Positions 50,078 to 60,545 are shown, numbered from the stretch's first letter. The stretch is DNA of 64,000 nt from an uncultured Alphaproteobacteria bacterium (GCA_937934135.1 CALHAW010000001.1:62001-126000), one strand, 5' to 3'. The notes: generated by a model not told the origin, from the sequence alone. Numbers and translations are program-made.

Positions 50078-52741
50078 ATGACACGCACAGGCCAAGATAC
50101 ACTTCAAACACGCTCTACTTTGACCATTGATGGTAAAGATTATGACTATTTCAGTCTGAAAAAAGCTGAAACACAAATTGGCTCACTTTCAAAATTACCT
50201 TTTTCTTTAAAAGTACTTCTTGAAAACTTGTTACGCTATGAAGATGGCCGCAGTGTCAATAAAGATGATGTGTGTGCGATTGTTGATTGGCTGAAAGAAA
50301 AGAAATCCACCAAAGAAATTGCGTATCGTCCTGCGCGTATTCTCCTCCAAGACTTCACAGGCGTGCCTGCGGTAGTTGATTTGGCGGCGATGCGTGAAGC
50401 GATGAAAAACCTTGGCGGTGATGTGCAAAAAATTAATCCCCTTTCCGCGGTTGATCTTGTGATTGACCATTCTGTGATGGTTGATGAATTTGGATCGGAA
50501 CGCGCCTTTGGCATTAATGTTGATCGTGAATTTGAACGCAATGGCGAACGCTATGAATTTCTTAAATGGGGACAAGACGCCTTTGATAATTTCCGCGTTG
50601 TCCCACCAGGAACAGGAATCTGTCATCAAGTAAATTTGGAATATTTGGGGCAAACCGTTTGGGTTGAAGAAGATCAAAATGGGAAACAAATTGCCTATCC
50701 AGATACATTGGTGGGAACAGACTCGCACACAACAATGATTAACGGCCTTGGCATCCTTGGTTGGGGTGTTGGTGGGATTGAGGCGGAAGCCGCGATGCTG
50801 GGACAGCCTGTCTCCATGCTTATCCCCGAAGTGGTCGGCTTTAAACTTACTGGTGCATTGCGCGAAGGCGCAACGGCGACGGATTTGGTGCTTCGCGTGG
50901 TTGAAATGCTGCGTGAGCTTGGCGTGGTCGGCAAATTTGTTGAATTTTATGGCGATGGCCTTGGCAATATGTCACTGGCAGATCGTGCGACGATTGCCAA
51001 TATGGCGCCTGAATATGGTGCAACCTGTGGCTTCTTCCCGATTGATGATGAAACCATCCGTTACCTCCGCTTTACAGGGCGTGATGAACATCGCGTGAAA
51101 TTGGTCGAAGCCTACGCGAAAGAGCAAGGCATGTGGCGCACTGAAGGGCATGAGCCTGAATTTACACAAACTCTCCATTTAGATATGGCCGAAGTTGTCC
51201 CATCCATTGCTGGGCCAAAACGTCCCCAAGACCGTATTTCACTTACTGACGCGTCGCCTGCATTTAAAAAATTAGAGGTGAGCGGTAAAGAGATCGCGGT
51301 TGAAGGCACAGATTATTCCATTACCGATGGTCATGTCGCCATTGCGGCGATTACCAGCTGTACCAATACATCAAATCCTGATGTGATGGTGGCGGCGGGC
51401 TTGGTTGCGCGTAATGCGCTGGCGAAGGGTTTAAAAGTAAAGCCATGGGTGAAAACATCGCTTGCACCAGGATCTCAGGTTGTGACGGATTATTTGGAAA
51501 AAGCAAACTTGCAAGATGATCTTGATGCGCTTGGCTTTAATCTTGTGGGGTATGGCTGTACAACCTGTATCGGAAATTCTGGCCCGTTAAATGGCCCCAT
51601 TGCCAAAGCGATTGAAGAAGGTGATTTAACCGTTACTGGTGTTCTTTCTGGTAACAGAAATTTTGAAGGACGTATCTCACCGCATGTCAAAGCAAACTAT
51701 TTGGCGTCACCGCCATTGGTTGTGGCCTATGCGTTGGCGGGATCAATGAATGTTGATCTTTATAAAGATCCTATTGGTCAGGATACTGAAGGCAATGATG
51801 TCTTCATGAAAGATATCTGGCCATCAAATAAAGAAATCCGCGAAACAGTGGAGGCCTGCTTAACACCGGCCATGTTCCAAGAGCGCTACGCCGATGTGTT
51901 TAAAGGGACAGCGCAATGGCAGAATATTGGCGCCGATGAAGCAGGGCAAACTTATGACTGGTCACCCAGCTCAACCTACGTGAAAAATCCGCCTTTCTTT
52001 GATGGCATGACAATGACGCCAGATGCGATTTCTAATATTAAAGATGCGCGCCCACTTGCCATTTTGGGACGCAGCGTGACGACAGACCATATTTCCCCCG
52101 CCGGCGCCATTAAAGGCGATAGCCCCGCTGGTGATTATTTGCAATCTCATAAAGTCGAAGCGCGCGAATTTAATTCCTACGGGTCACGTCGCGGTAATCA
52201 TGAAGTTATGATGCGTGGAACATTCGGTAATATCCGTATTAAAAACTTAATGCTGGATAATGTTGAAGGCGGTTTTACCAAACATATGCCAGAAGGTGAT
52301 GTGATGAGCATTTATGATGCCTCCATGAAATATCAAGAGGCAGGCACGCCATTGGTTGTGATTGCGGGCGCGGAATATGGCACGGGATCATCACGTGATT
52401 GGGCCGCAAAAGGCACGCGCTTGCTCGGCGTTCGTGCGGTTGTCGCTGAAAGTTTTGAACGTATTCACAGATCAAATTTAATCGGAATGGGTGTGATACC
52501 ACTCGTCTTTAAAGACGGCGTTACACAAGAAAGCCTGAATCTGGATGGAACAGAAACATTTGATATTAATGGTTTGGATAAAGGCCTCAGCCCCCGTCAG
52601 GACTTAACCATGACAATCAACCGCGCCGATGGTTCAACGCAGGACGTAACCCTTATGTCGCGTATTGATACCCTCGATGAACTAGATTATTACCAACATG
52701 GCGGAATTTTACATTACGTTCTTCGGGATTTAGCGGCTTAG
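50078..52741 (+). CDS. acnA: Aconitate hydratase A
   Basis: TCA-cycle [4Fe-4S] enzyme interconverting citrate and isocitrate. The 887 residues match the AcnA/IRP1-type length. Cluster Cys residues are in [15 protein letters not shown] (about 431) and [13 protein letters not shown] (about 497 and 500). The C-terminal swivel domain has [16 protein letters not shown] and [16 protein letters not shown]. Its ATG has a CAGGAT-like ribosome binding site. It appears monocistronic. Members of this group can also act as RNA-binding regulators, which cannot be judged here. Confidence 0.97.
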   Translation: MTRTGQDTLQTRSTLTIDGKDYDYFSLKKAETQIGSLSKLPFSLKVLLENLLRYEDGRSVNKDDVCAIVDWLKEKKSTKEIAYRPARILLQDFTGVPAVVDLAAMREAMKNLGGDVQKINPLSAVDLVIDHSVMVDEFGSERAFGINVDREFERNGERYEFLKWGQDAFDNFRVVPPGTGICHQVNLEYLGQTVWVEEDQNGKQIAYPDTLVGTDSHTTMINGLGILGWGVGGIEAEAAMLGQPVSMLIPEVVGFKLTGALREGATATDLVLRVVEMLRELGVVGKFVEFYGDGLGNMSLADRATIANMAPEYGATCGFFPIDDETIRYLRFTGRDEHRVKLVEAYAKEQGMWRTEGHEPEFTQTLHLDMAEVVPSIAGPKRPQDRISLTDASPAFKKLEVSGKEIAVEGTDYSITDGHVAIAAITSCTNTSNPDVMVAAGLVARNALAKGLKVKPWVKTSLAPGSQVVTDYLEKANLQDDLDALGFNLVGYGCTTCIGNSGPLNGPIAKAIEEGDLTVTGVLSGNRNFEGRISPHVKANYLASPPLVVAYALAGSMNVDLYKDPIGQDTEGNDVFMKDIWPSNKEIRETVEACLTPAMFQERYADVFKGTAQWQNIGADEAGQTYDWSPSSTYVKNPPFFDGMTMTPDAISNIKDARPLAILGRSVTTDHISPAGAIKGDSPAGDYLQSHKVEAREFNSYGSRRGNHEVMMRGTFGNIRIKNLMLDNVEGGFTKHMPEGDVMSIYDASMKYQEAGTPLVVIAGAEYGTGSSRDWAAKGTRLLGVRAVVAESFERIHRSNLIGMGVIPLVFKDGVTQESLNLDGTETFDINGLDKGLSPRQDLTMTINRADGSTQDVTLMSRIDTLDELDYYQHGGILHYVLRDLAA

Positions 52742-52767
52742 TTTAGTTGATAAATAAGGCGGGTAAC

Positions 52768-53712
52768 TTACAAAACCCAATCTTTGGAATCGAGGCTGCC
52801 GTCGGCTAATTTTTCTTCGATTTCTGGTTTTAAGATTTGCGTGGCCTTTTCTTCGGCCTTGGCGACCATGTCTTTAATGGTTGGGCGGTCGGGACGGTAA
52901 TTGACCTTAAAATTATCTTCATAGTTACTGATGGCCTTGTTTAAATTTGCCAGACGGTTTGAGGCACGGCGGTGATGGCGTTCTTCGTCGGAATAGGGTT
53001 CAATCAAATTAAACTGGATTTTACGGTTTAATAAACCAACCTGAAAGGCGAGCTGTACCGATTCTAAAAACGCGGCAGAGACCGTTAAAGTTGTGTAGGG
53101 ATGAATTTCGAGCGGGTTTTCCTCATGCGGTGTTGTCATGAAATTAAAGGTTGTTGCCCCGCTGGCGGCGCGTACGATAATACCGCTTTTGGCCATGTTT
53201 TCTTTTGTGGAAGTGATCAGGGCCACATTTGAATCATATTCAATTTTTACTTGTTTTCCCGCTTGTCCGAATGCTTGTTCGGCATAGCTGATCGATTCCG
53301 TATATTCGCCTTTATTGGCAACGTCACATTTTTCAATGATGTCCAAAAAGGGATGATGTTTACCCTGTTGAAAAACAATGCGGCCTTTATGATAAAGCAC
53401 GCACCAAATATTGGGGTTCCAATCTTTTTCATACCCCTTAATCACATCACCCCATAAGATGCGCCAATTAACAGGAATGGTTCTATTGGCAAGCGTCCCA
53501 TGTTCGGTGAACTCCTTAATAATGGCGCCTGCCATGCGGGCGCAGCTATGCATGTTTTGGGTTCTTAGGATAAAGGTTTCATTATCAAGGCCATCATCGC
53601 TTTTTAATGGGATCGAAATGCGGTTGCTCATCGCTATAATCGGCTCTTCCTCTTTATCAGTAGGATGGAGAATAAATTTTTCGCGGAGGAGGGAGGCTTT
53701 AAATTCTTGCAT
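52768..53712 (-). CDS. Conserved hypothetical protein
   Basis: 314 residues, soluble, no signal peptide or membrane helix. Features visible are an N-terminal IPLKSDDGLDNETFILRTQ, a SARMAG-like CARMAGAIIKEF, a central region with two possible strands around NVALITSTKENMAKSGIIVRAASG, and a charged helical C-terminus (A-K-A-E-E-K-A-T-Q-I-L-K). I do not recognise a family. It converges on acnA and diverges from the DCC gene. Codon use is like its neighbours, so a housekeeping-type conserved gene is more likely than a mobile one. Confidence 0.6.
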   Translation of the reverse strand: MQEFKASLLREKFILHPTDKEEEPIIAMSNRISIPLKSDDGLDNETFILRTQNMHSCARMAGAIIKEFTEHGTLANRTIPVNWRILWGDVIKGYEKDWNPNIWCVLYHKGRIVFQQGKHHPFLDIIEKCDVANKGEYTESISYAEQAFGQAGKQVKIEYDSNVALITSTKENMAKSGIIVRAASGATTFNFMTTPHEENPLEIHPYTTLTVSAAFLESVQLAFQVGLLNRKIQFNLIEPYSDEERHHRRASNRLANLNKAISNYEDNFKVNYRPDRPTIKDMVAKAEEKATQILKPEIEEKLADGSLDSKDWVL

Positions 53713-53776
53713 GATCTATTAAAGCTATCATAAAGCATGGATTCTGATAAGCTTTTATCTTCATGGAGGAGCTTTT

Positions 53777-54187
53777 ATGTCTTTTGAAAGACCCGTTTTA
53801 ATATTTGATGGTATTTGTGTTCTTTGCTCTTATCTTGTGCGGTTCGTGCTTTGGGCGGATGCAAAAAAGCAATATTTGGATTTAGCGACGGCGCAATCTG
53901 AAATAGGCCAAACCGAATTATCCAAACGACATTTAAACAGTGAAGATTTTGATACGGTCTTACTGATCTTCCCCAATGGTAGTGATGCCATAAAAATGGA
54001 TTGTGTTATTGAAGTTGGAAAAATTTTGGGCGGTGTTTGGAAATTGCTTTATATCTTTAAAATTATGCCCCGAAAAATGCGTAATGCGCTTTATGATTTT
54101 GTGGCGCAGCGGCGTTATAAATGGTTTGGGAAAACGCCTTATTGCGCGCTTATCCCGGAAAAATATAAAGACCGTATTATTCAGTAA
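53777..54187 (+). CDS. DCC-family thiol-disulfide oxidoreductase-like protein (DUF393)
   Basis: 136 residues. The family signature D-G-x-C-x-x-C is present as F-D-G-I-C-V-L-C-S (Cys14 and Cys17), the segment that names the DCC family. The later K-W-F-G-K-T-P-Y-C region is typical of the C-terminus. It resembles a short thioredoxin fold; no signal peptide is seen. A GGAGGAG ribosome binding site precedes the ATG. The redox partner is unknown. Confidence 0.85.
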   Translation: MSFERPVLIFDGICVLCSYLVRFVLWADAKKQYLDLATAQSEIGQTELSKRHLNSEDFDTVLLIFPNGSDAIKMDCVIEVGKILGGVWKLLYIFKIMPRKMRNALYDFVAQRRYKWFGKTPYCALIPEKYKDRIIQ

Positions 54188-54342
54188 TATCTACGAAAAC
54201 CCTTTTCTATAGGCCGTTTTTAGATGGTATGAAGTCTGATTGGTTGAATGATTTATGGCATCCGTAAATTATTTTGTACCTTTTGGGATTGATCGAACGA
54301 ATATCTTAACATGGTTTAGTAGAACAAATAGAAAGGTTTATT

Positions 54343-54813
54343 ATGACCAAAAAAACATTTATATATTCTGGGATTTTAGCGATGCTTGTCGTGATGCCCA
54401 CAAATGCGCAAAGCCAAGATGTAAATGACAGGCAATTTCGTGAATTTACACAAACCATTATTATTGATGGTAAAGAAGTTCAAGGATATGGAACAGCGTA
54501 TAGAGATTCAAACGATGGCGCATGGAGAATTATTTCACAAGCCAAGCCGCGTGAAGTGAAATCAGACAGGGTCATTGTTAAAGAACATGTTTCACCCAAA
54601 GTTGTGATTTTGAAAAAGAAACAATATCCGCGATATGGGTATAATCACCATGGTTATTCACGCCATAATAGTTTTTTTGACAGACATCATTACAAAAAAA
54701 CCAGATACCATAATCGTGCGCGGTTTAATCATGGCTTTCATGGGAAACGCCATCATGGATATCACAAGCAAAGCCATTATAAGGCAAAGCATTACGGGAA
54801 AAAATATCATTAA
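54343..54813 (+). CDS. Secreted His-rich small protein
   Basis: 156 residues. A signal peptide (to about residue 25, N-A-Q-S-Q) precedes a small region with Y-G-T-A-Y-R-D-S-N-D-G-A-W-R-I, which resembles short RcnB/surface-antigen-like proteins. The C-terminal 60 residues are dense in His, Lys, Tyr and Gly (for example HGFHGKRHHGYHKQSH) and could bind metal ions in the periplasm or outside the cell. It has an AAAGG ribosome binding site. It converges on the SIMPL gene with a 6-bp gap. Confidence 0.65.
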   Translation: MTKKTFIYSGILAMLVVMPTNAQSQDVNDRQFREFTQTIIIDGKEVQGYGTAYRDSNDGAWRIISQAKPREVKSDRVIVKEHVSPKVVILKKKQYPRYGYNHHGYSRHNSFFDRHHYKKTRYHNRARFNHGFHGKRHHGYHKQSHYKAKHYGKKYH

Positions 54814-54819
54814 AATATT

Positions 54820-55539
54820 TTAAGGTTTTAGCAAAACCCGCGCAGAAACGGTGAGAGTGATTGTGCTTTCACCAGATGCGGCCACGGGGGCAGCGACGGA
54901 CATTGAAGCGACGCTGTCCATTGCCATACCACGGGCATAGTTGCGGCGTTGTACGGGGATATTGCCGCCTTGTGTATTGACTTCACGTAGTTCAGCAGTG
55001 GATTTGCCCAAAGCCTTCGCGGCGCGGTTGGCGCGGGTTTGAAGTTGCTTTAGGGCGGCTTCCATCAGGTTATCCTGCACGGCAATCGCGGTTTCGGGGG
55101 AAAGCGTATAGTTCAACCCGTTCATGTTGAATTTCAAATCCTGCAGTTTCCCCGCCAGTTCCAAAATAATTTTTGCGTCCTTGGATTTAAGGGTGAGGGA
55201 TTGTGAGCCATTCCATTTTTGCTCTTTCGTGCGGGGGTCACGGTTTTGATATACTTGATAAGCGCCTGTATTGACCTTCACATTTTTTTCTTTCTGTACA
55301 AGGCCGAGCGCTTTTTTCATCGCACTGTTAATCTCGTTTTGAAGTTCGCGTGAATTTTTATTGGTTGCGGTGTAATTTAATGTTGCGACCAATAAATCTT
55401 GCTCAACTTCGCGGCGTTCTGTTGCGTTGATGTTCAAAATCACTTGTCCATCGGGGAGGGAGAGGATGGGATCTTCGACCTGTGCCATTACAGTGTGGGG
55501 AAGGGTGAGAAGAAAAAGAGCAATTAGAAAAACGCGCAT
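54820..55539 (-). CDS. SIMPL domain periplasmic protein (DUF541)
   Basis: 239 residues. A signal peptide (MRVFLIALFLLTLPHTVMAQ) is followed by the SIMPL fold (about 30-235). Family landmarks are VILNINATERREVEQDLL at the start, Q-V-Y-Q-N-R-D-P, LNYTLSPETAIAVQDNLM-, A-N-R-A-A-K-A-L-G-K-S, and the terminal ITLTVSARVLL. Members of the family occur in many proteobacteria, one named YggE and linked to oxidative stress tolerance. It is alone on its strand. Confidence 0.88.
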   Translation of the reverse strand: MRVFLIALFLLTLPHTVMAQVEDPILSLPDGQVILNINATERREVEQDLLVATLNYTATNKNSRELQNEINSAMKKALGLVQKEKNVKVNTGAYQVYQNRDPRTKEQKWNGSQSLTLKSKDAKIILELAGKLQDLKFNMNGLNYTLSPETAIAVQDNLMEAALKQLQTRANRAAKALGKSTAELREVNTQGGNIPVQRRNYARGMAMDSVASMSVAAPVAASGESTITLTVSARVLLKP

Positions 55540-55958
55540 GATGAAGTCCTTTTTGTTAAATCTGGGGGGTAGCGTAGCACATTGTTTTCATGGGACAAAA
55601 TACAGTGTACTCAGTTTGTTTGTCGAACGAAGGGGTGGGGGGCTGTCAGGGAGGGGGTGTGTAAGCGAGGCGACCCCCTGAGCCAGATGGCTTCCGCTAT
55701 GCCCGCAATGAGGCGATGCGACAGAAGTCTGTCTTTGCGCCTTGGGCTGTCTTCCCCAAGCCGTGCCGCTCCCAAGAACGGACAATAGAGATATAGTAAG
55801 AGATATAGTAAGATATTTAGGAATATAAGTCTAATTAAAAATTGTGTACAAATCATGAACATTGCTTGTGATTTAATTATCTTAAGGCGTATAATTGATC
55901 TATTAAGGCGCTCATTAAGAGGCTTTTGAATAATAATTTAATAGCTTAAGGAGAATTA
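55540..55958. other. Intergenic region with a GC-rich structured core
   Basis: No gene is supported. 55610-55790 is markedly richer in G and C than the surroundings and contains inverted repeats, for example GGGGGT / ACCCCC (about 55654-55678) and GCTTGG / CCAAGC-type pairs near 55745-55765. Short ORFs on both strands here have no coding character. A direct repeat GAGATATAGTAA occurs twice near 55786-55811. It might be a structured RNA or a relic of a mobile element. Confidence 0.35.
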
Positions 55959-56267
55959 ATGATTGAACTTCAAATCACCCATATAGATAAACCAGATCGT
56001 GATAGCCAAGTAGAATCTATACGGGCTGTTGCAGGTATAGGATGGGGACCATGGACATTATCACAAGCAGTTGCTTGGGCAGAAATAGAAGGTAATCAAT
56101 TTGTTGTTGCTAGTGGTTTTAGCACTACTCAAGTAGATGTTATGCCTCCTAGAACTATACTAGGAAATAAATACCTCAGAACGCGAGCAAACAGTACATT
56201 AAACGATAATTTGCTTTCTCTTCCTTCGATTAGTAGATCAACTGGCTTATGGGGTCACCATAATTAA
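55959..56267 (+). CDS. DUF3892-like small protein
   Basis: 102 residues with the pattern of DUF3892: I-T-H-I-D-K-P-D-R-D-S at the N-terminus, then G-P-W-T-L-S-Q-A-V-A-W-A-E-I and the later TILGNKYLRTRANST. Such proteins are small, soluble and uncharacterised. It has an AAGGAGAATTA ribosome binding site. It stands alone next to the GC-rich intergenic region, so horizontal acquisition is possible. Confidence 0.7.
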   Translation: MIELQITHIDKPDRDSQVESIRAVAGIGWGPWTLSQAVAWAEIEGNQFVVASGFSTTQVDVMPPRTILGNKYLRTRANSTLNDNLLSLPSISRSTGLWGHHN

Positions 56268-56285
56268 TAACCATGTGTAATAGTT

Positions 56286-56456
56286 CTATTCCGTCATCGC
56301 ATAGTTTTCCGTCACATCACTCTCACCTTCATCCATCGTTAATAAATCAACGGGAATTGTCACGATATCAACGGTTGTGCCAACCACGGTGCGGACGATA
56401 CCGCAAGCCGATAGGAGCGGGAGTGTTAGGGCGATGAGGAAAAGCGTTTTGATCAT
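56286..56456 (-). CDS. Small lipoprotein overlapping the lepA stop
   Basis: 56 residues. A lipoprotein signal ends in the lipobox L-L-S-A-C with the lipidated Cys18 ([18 protein letters not shown]), then GIVRTVVGTTVDIVTIPVDL and an acidic tail. NF038104-type and related small lipoproteins share the short G-x-V-x-x-V-V-G-x-x-V-D pattern. Its ATG overlaps the lepA stop codon (TAATG), so it is translated with lepA. Confidence 0.78.
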   Translation of the reverse strand: MIKTLFLIALTLPLLSACGIVRTVVGTTVDIVTIPVDLLTMDEGESDVTENYAMTE

Positions 56457-58279
56457 TATTTATCATCACCCATTTTAAGGGCGTTGATAAAGGCGCTTTG
56501 GGGGATTTCGACATTGCCGTATTGGCGCATCTTCTTCTTACCCTTTTTCTGTTTATCAAGGAGTTTGCGTTTCCGTGATACGTCACCGCCATAACATTTT
56601 GCAGTCACGTCTTTACGCATGGCGGAGATATGCTCTGCCGCAATGATCTTCCCGCCAAGGGCGGCCTGCACCGCGATCTTAAACATTTGACGGGGGATCA
56701 GTTCTTTTAGGCGTTCGCATAATTGGCGGCCGCGGCGTTCCGCATTGTCTTTATGGACGATCATGGAAAGGGCATCAACGTTTTCCTGGTTCACGCGGAT
56801 ATCCAGTTTCACGAGGTCATTTTTGGCATACCCATCAAGGGCGTAATCAAAGGAGGCATAGCCACGGGAGATAGATTTTAAACGATCATAAAAATCAAAG
56901 ACGACTTCATTAAGTGGCAGGCGGTACACAATCATCGCACGGTTGCCTGCATAATTAAGTTCCACCTGTTCACCGCGGCGTTCTTCACAGAGTTGGAGGA
57001 GACCCCCTAAATATTCATCAGGCACCAAAATGGTGGCTTTAATCCATGGTTCTTCAATGAAATCGACCTTCACGATATCGGGGAAGTCGGCGGGGTTATA
57101 AAGTTCCATCGTATCACCATTGGTCATGTGGAGTTTATAAACAACCGATGGCGCAGTGGGGATGAGGTCAAGGTCAAATTCACGGGTCAGGCGTTCTTGG
57201 ATAATCTCCATATGAAGGAGGCCGAGGAAGCCACAACGAAAACCAAGACCAAGTGCCTGAGAATTTTCAACTTCGTAGAATAAAGAGGAGTCATTAAGTG
57301 CGAGTTTACCAATACTATCGCGGAGTTTCTCATAATCGCCGGCATCAACAGGAAAGAGGGAGCAAAACACCATCGGCACAGAGGGTTTAAACCCCTGTAA
57401 GGGTTCAAGGCACGGGTTTTTATCATCGGTAATGGTGTCACCGACTTTTGTTTCTGTGATTTCTTTAATAGAGGCGGTAATAAACCCCATTTCACCAGGC
57501 CCAAGTTCATCCAGTAGCACATGTTTTGGCGTGAAGATCCCAACGCGGTCAATTTCACGGGTTGCGCCATTTGATATGAATTTGATCTTTTGTCCTTTTT
57601 TAAGAGAGCCATCAATCACGCGCACCAAAATCACCACACCAAGGTAAATATCATACCAGCTATCAATCAATAGTGCCTTGGTTGGGGCGTCTGAATCGCC
57701 TTTATGAGGTGGGGGCAGTTGGGTGACGATGGCTTCTAATAAAGCTTCGATATTCTCACCTGTTTTACCAGAAACGGGGATGGCGTCATCAGCGGGCAGG
57801 CCAATTACGTCTTCGACTTGGGCTTTGGCTTTTTCGATATCGGCGGCGGGGAGGTCAATTTTATTCACCACGGGAACGATTTCGTGATTATTATCAATCG
57901 CCATATAGACATTAGCCAGCGTTTGCGCTTCGACCCCTTGGGTAGAATCAACCACCAGCAATGAGCCTTCACACGATGCCAAAGAGCGGGAAACCTCGTA
58001 AGAAAAATCCACATGCCCCGGTGTGTCCATCAGGTTGAGTTGATATTCAATACCGTCTTTGGCGGTATAAGCAAGGCGCACGGTTTGTGCCTTAATGGTA
58101 ATGCCGCGCTCTTTTTCAATATCCATGTTATCGAGGACTTGTTCGGACATTTCACGTTCTTCGAGGCCGCCGCACGTTTGGATCAGGCGATCAGCAAGGG
58201 TCGATTTACCATGATCAATATGGGCGATAATGGCGAAATTTCTTATATGTTCTAACGGTTTAGATGTGTTTTGCGACAT
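56456..58279 (-). CDS. lepA: Elongation factor 4 (LepA)
   Basis: Ribosome-associated GTPase that back-translocates or remodels stalled ribosomes. The start is M26 of the longest frame (ATG at 58279), giving 607 residues; the upstream extension is not conserved. G1 is AHIDHGKST (about 14-22), G3 is DTPGH, and G4 is NKID. The C-terminal LepA domain includes [15 protein letters not shown] and ends in [17 protein letters not shown]. Domain order is standard. Confidence 0.96.
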   Translation of the reverse strand: MSQNTSKPLEHIRNFAIIAHIDHGKSTLADRLIQTCGGLEEREMSEQVLDNMDIEKERGITIKAQTVRLAYTAKDGIEYQLNLMDTPGHVDFSYEVSRSLASCEGSLLVVDSTQGVEAQTLANVYMAIDNNHEIVPVVNKIDLPAADIEKAKAQVEDVIGLPADDAIPVSGKTGENIEALLEAIVTQLPPPHKGDSDAPTKALLIDSWYDIYLGVVILVRVIDGSLKKGQKIKFISNGATREIDRVGIFTPKHVLLDELGPGEMGFITASIKEITETKVGDTITDDKNPCLEPLQGFKPSVPMVFCSLFPVDAGDYEKLRDSIGKLALNDSSLFYEVENSQALGLGFRCGFLGLLHMEIIQERLTREFDLDLIPTAPSVVYKLHMTNGDTMELYNPADFPDIVKVDFIEEPWIKATILVPDEYLGGLLQLCEERRGEQVELNYAGNRAMIVYRLPLNEVVFDFYDRLKSISRGYASFDYALDGYAKNDLVKLDIRVNQENVDALSMIVHKDNAERRGRQLCERLKELIPRQMFKIAVQAALGGKIIAAEHISAMRKDVTAKCYGGDVSRKRKLLDKQKKGKKKMRQYGNVEIPQSAFINALKMGDDK

Positions 58280-58398
58280 GGCGTAGACAATACGATTTTG
58301 GCGGTAAAAGGCAAGAAAATATGTGTTATCAGGGCGGATCTGTGCAAAGGGCATGATTTTTGCTATTATTATACCAGATACGTTAGAATAGTAGGATA

Positions 58399-58578
58399 AT
58401 GACCAATATAACCACCACCGTTAAGCTTTTAGCCCTCGCCCTGTTTTTGGGTGTGATTGTGTGGGGAACTGTGCAAAGTGGGGGCATCAAGAGTCTGAAT
58501 GGCAAGACTGTTGTTGCGTTTAATCAAGAGAACATTGCAGATGACTTAAGCGCCATTGCCACCGCCGCAGGTGAGTAG
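58399..58578 (+). CDS. Small membrane/secreted protein
   Basis: 59 residues from the ATG at 58399, preceded by a TAGGATA ribosome binding site. A hydrophobic helix ([16 protein letters not shown], about 8-23) is followed by a hydrophilic C-terminus with [18 protein letters not shown]. It may be a single-pass membrane protein or exported peptide. It diverges from lepA. Confidence 0.5.
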   Translation: MTNITTTVKLLALALFLGVIVWGTVQSGGIKSLNGKTVVAFNQENIADDLSAIATAAGE

Positions 58579-58590
58579 GGCAGCGCCGCT

Positions 58591-59196
58591 TTAACCCCGC
58601 GTAAAAAACGGGCGGGCATACATAAAATATCCATATAAAAATGCGGCGTAGCCTAGGCATTCATACCCTTCTTCCAAAAACTGATTATAAGAAAAATTGA
58701 AATGTTCTTTTTCAAAGAAATCGCCAATGAGGACAAACCCCGTTGCGGTTAAAAATATAGGGATAATGGGCAGGCGAAGGGCTTGTATAATAAAGCCGCG
58801 CTTATCTTTCTCCCGTAACAGCCAACTTACACCCAGCGATACCACAATGAGGGTGATGATGATGATTCCGATAAGCTCTATCATATCGGAAAGGCTGTCA
58901 GGCATGCCATACGCGCTACCCCAAGAGGTTTCACGCCCGATAATAGCAACCGTTATCAATAAGAGTACCCAGCCCATGATGAGGTTGAGGCGTGTGTAAT
59001 TTGTGGTATAGAGGCGCATTAATGCAAGAGCGCCGACAAGGAGGGCAAGACCCAATATGACGAGCTGTAATAGCTCCAACACCCCAAATTCCGTGGTGTT
59101 AACGGGTAGGGCGCGGTGGATTTGAACCATGACCAACCCCGCCAAGGCCGTAAAGCCCCCAATAAAAAACAGTTTTTTGATGGTTGGATAAAACAT
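58591..59196 (-). CDS. Polytopic membrane protein with R-E-x-S-W-G motif
   Basis: 201 residues with about six membrane helices (near 10-27, 38-60, 68-88, 105-125, 140-160, 175-195). The loop with T-V-A-I-I-G-R-E-T-S-W-G-S-A-Y resembles the E-E-V-S-W-G-Q loop of the product at 47359-48018. It converges with the small protein at 58399. No function is known for the type. Confidence 0.68.
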   Translation of the reverse strand: MFYPTIKKLFFIGGFTALAGLVMVQIHRALPVNTTEFGVLELLQLVILGLALLVGALALMRLYTTNYTRLNLIMGWVLLLITVAIIGRETSWGSAYGMPDSLSDMIELIGIIIITLIVVSLGVSWLLREKDKRGFIIQALRLPIIPIFLTATGFVLIGDFFEKEHFNFSYNQFLEEGYECLGYAAFLYGYFMYARPFFTRG

Positions 59197-59270
59197 GACA
59201 GCGCATTTTGCATTAAAGCGCGCGCAAGTCCATAGTTAAACGCATGCAGTGTCTGTGAATGATGAAACGC

Positions 59271-59306
59271 AAAAAGACGTAAGGTATTTTAGCCTAACGT
59301 CTTTTT
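59271..59306 (-). terminator. Terminator of the 59.3-61.9 kb operon
   Basis: AAAAAGACGTAAGG (59271-59284) and CCTAACGTCTTTTT (59293-59306) form a 14-bp stem with one mismatch and an 8-base loop. It lies just after the stop of the leftmost gene of the minus-strand operon and ends in a T-run on that strand. Confidence 0.85.
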
Positions 59307-59311
59307 GTGGT

Positions 59312-60529
59312 TTAAGTACCCATACCTAATGTGTTAGTGCTTCGTTGGACTTGCCCATGGTCTTGTAATTCTTGGTGGAATCTACCAAGAGATTCTTTGA
59401 CTTGTTCAAATGTTGAACCAGTTTTAACAGACACATCAAATTTATTGGATAATGTTGGGTTGCCTTCTATTGCTTCTATTTCATCGGCAATTTGTGGATC
59501 AACCTCGATTAAAGCTGCGCGAACATGTTCAGGATTATTGATGTCGCGTCCACGCCCTTCCATTGCGTTGGTAAATTTTTCATTGAAATCATCTAATGAT
59601 AAATTACCTACTTTACCGTCTGCGTTTGCCTGAAATGATGGATTTTCTTTTACATGGCTATATTTGCCACGCACTTCTCCTGCGGAGTTTTGAACACTTT
59701 TTTGAACTTCTTGTCCCCAAGCTTGTAAGTCTTGACCCATACCGCCCATAATAGGACCAAGCCCCTCTATAAGAGGGACAAACATACCCATGAAAAGATC
59801 ACTTTGTGCAAGCGCAGGGTTTGATTGAAGCATTGTTTCAATGAGTTTACCTGGGTTATTTAGGATATTCATTATATCGGACAAGCCGTTTATATTCATA
59901 CTTGCAAACATGCTTTCTAGAGGATTAATCTCAATCCCCATATGCCCCATCCCCTTAATTGCACCAGGGATACCCTCTTTTTTATAATCATTGATCAAGT
60001 CAATAGCATGGGCAGAAGTAATGTCTTGTCCTTTGTCAGGGCCGCTTGTGAATTTACTACCATCCGATACCTTATCCATAATTTGAATAAGGGCGCCGCG
60101 TGCCTGTGGGTTATCAAGCATATTGCTTACGTCTTGTGTATTTACACCATCGCTATCGGCACTTTGTCCAAGGACTTTTTTAATCTCATTTAACGCTTCA
60201 GGGTCTTTCACCATCAAATTATGCATGCTTTTTGCAACGTCAGTGTGACCTTTTATTTTTTTAAGAAGGGCAACTTGGTCAGCATTCCCGGGATTACCTT
60301 CCTTGGCAGTAATCAGCGCATCAAATGTTTTTTGAGATCCAATTTCGATCATTTTATCTTTAAAAAGTTTTTGATCCGCTTCACCACCTGGAATGATACT
60401 TCCACCTTTGAAGCCATAAAGATTTCCAGTCTCAAGCCCCATCGCAACACCAAAATTATATTCGAAGTCGGATGCAGCATTATTAAACTCTGCAATTTCT
60501 GGTCTAACTGTTGTTCCTTTTCCTGGCAT
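59312..60529 (-). CDS. Hypothetical protein, last gene of a three-gene operon
   Basis: 405 residues, soluble, without signal peptide or long hydrophobic helix. It is acidic, rich in Gly, Asn and Met in its centre (EINPLESMFASMNINGLSDIMNIL ... GLGPIMGGMGQDLQAWGQEVQ), which may form amphipathic helices. I recognise no domain. It ends in a Gln/Ser-rich tail. It is read together with the two genes upstream (spacings 16 and 10 bp), and a strong terminator follows. A secreted effector or toxin-type protein is possible, but only as speculation. Confidence 0.65.
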   Translation of the reverse strand: MPGKGTTVRPEIAEFNNAASDFEYNFGVAMGLETGNLYGFKGGSIIPGGEADQKLFKDKMIEIGSQKTFDALITAKEGNPGNADQVALLKKIKGHTDVAKSMHNLMVKDPEALNEIKKVLGQSADSDGVNTQDVSNMLDNPQARGALIQIMDKVSDGSKFTSGPDKGQDITSAHAIDLINDYKKEGIPGAIKGMGHMGIEINPLESMFASMNINGLSDIMNILNNPGKLIETMLQSNPALAQSDLFMGMFVPLIEGLGPIMGGMGQDLQAWGQEVQKSVQNSAGEVRGKYSHVKENPSFQANADGKVGNLSLDDFNEKFTNAMEGRGRDINNPEHVRAALIEVDPQIADEIEAIEGNPTLSNKFDVSVKTGSTFEQVKESLGRFHQELQDHGQVQRSTNTLGMGT

Positions 60530-60545
60530 TTATTTGCTTTCTTTC

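Noticed and set aside
50231-50728. 165-codon minus-strand ORF opposite acnA
   Set aside because: Antisense shadow of a highly conserved gene; composition is not protein-like.
55588-55862. Several 65-84-codon ORFs on both strands in the GC-rich island
   Set aside because: Overlapping frames on both strands with low-complexity Ser/Pro/Arg content, as expected from GC-rich non-coding DNA.
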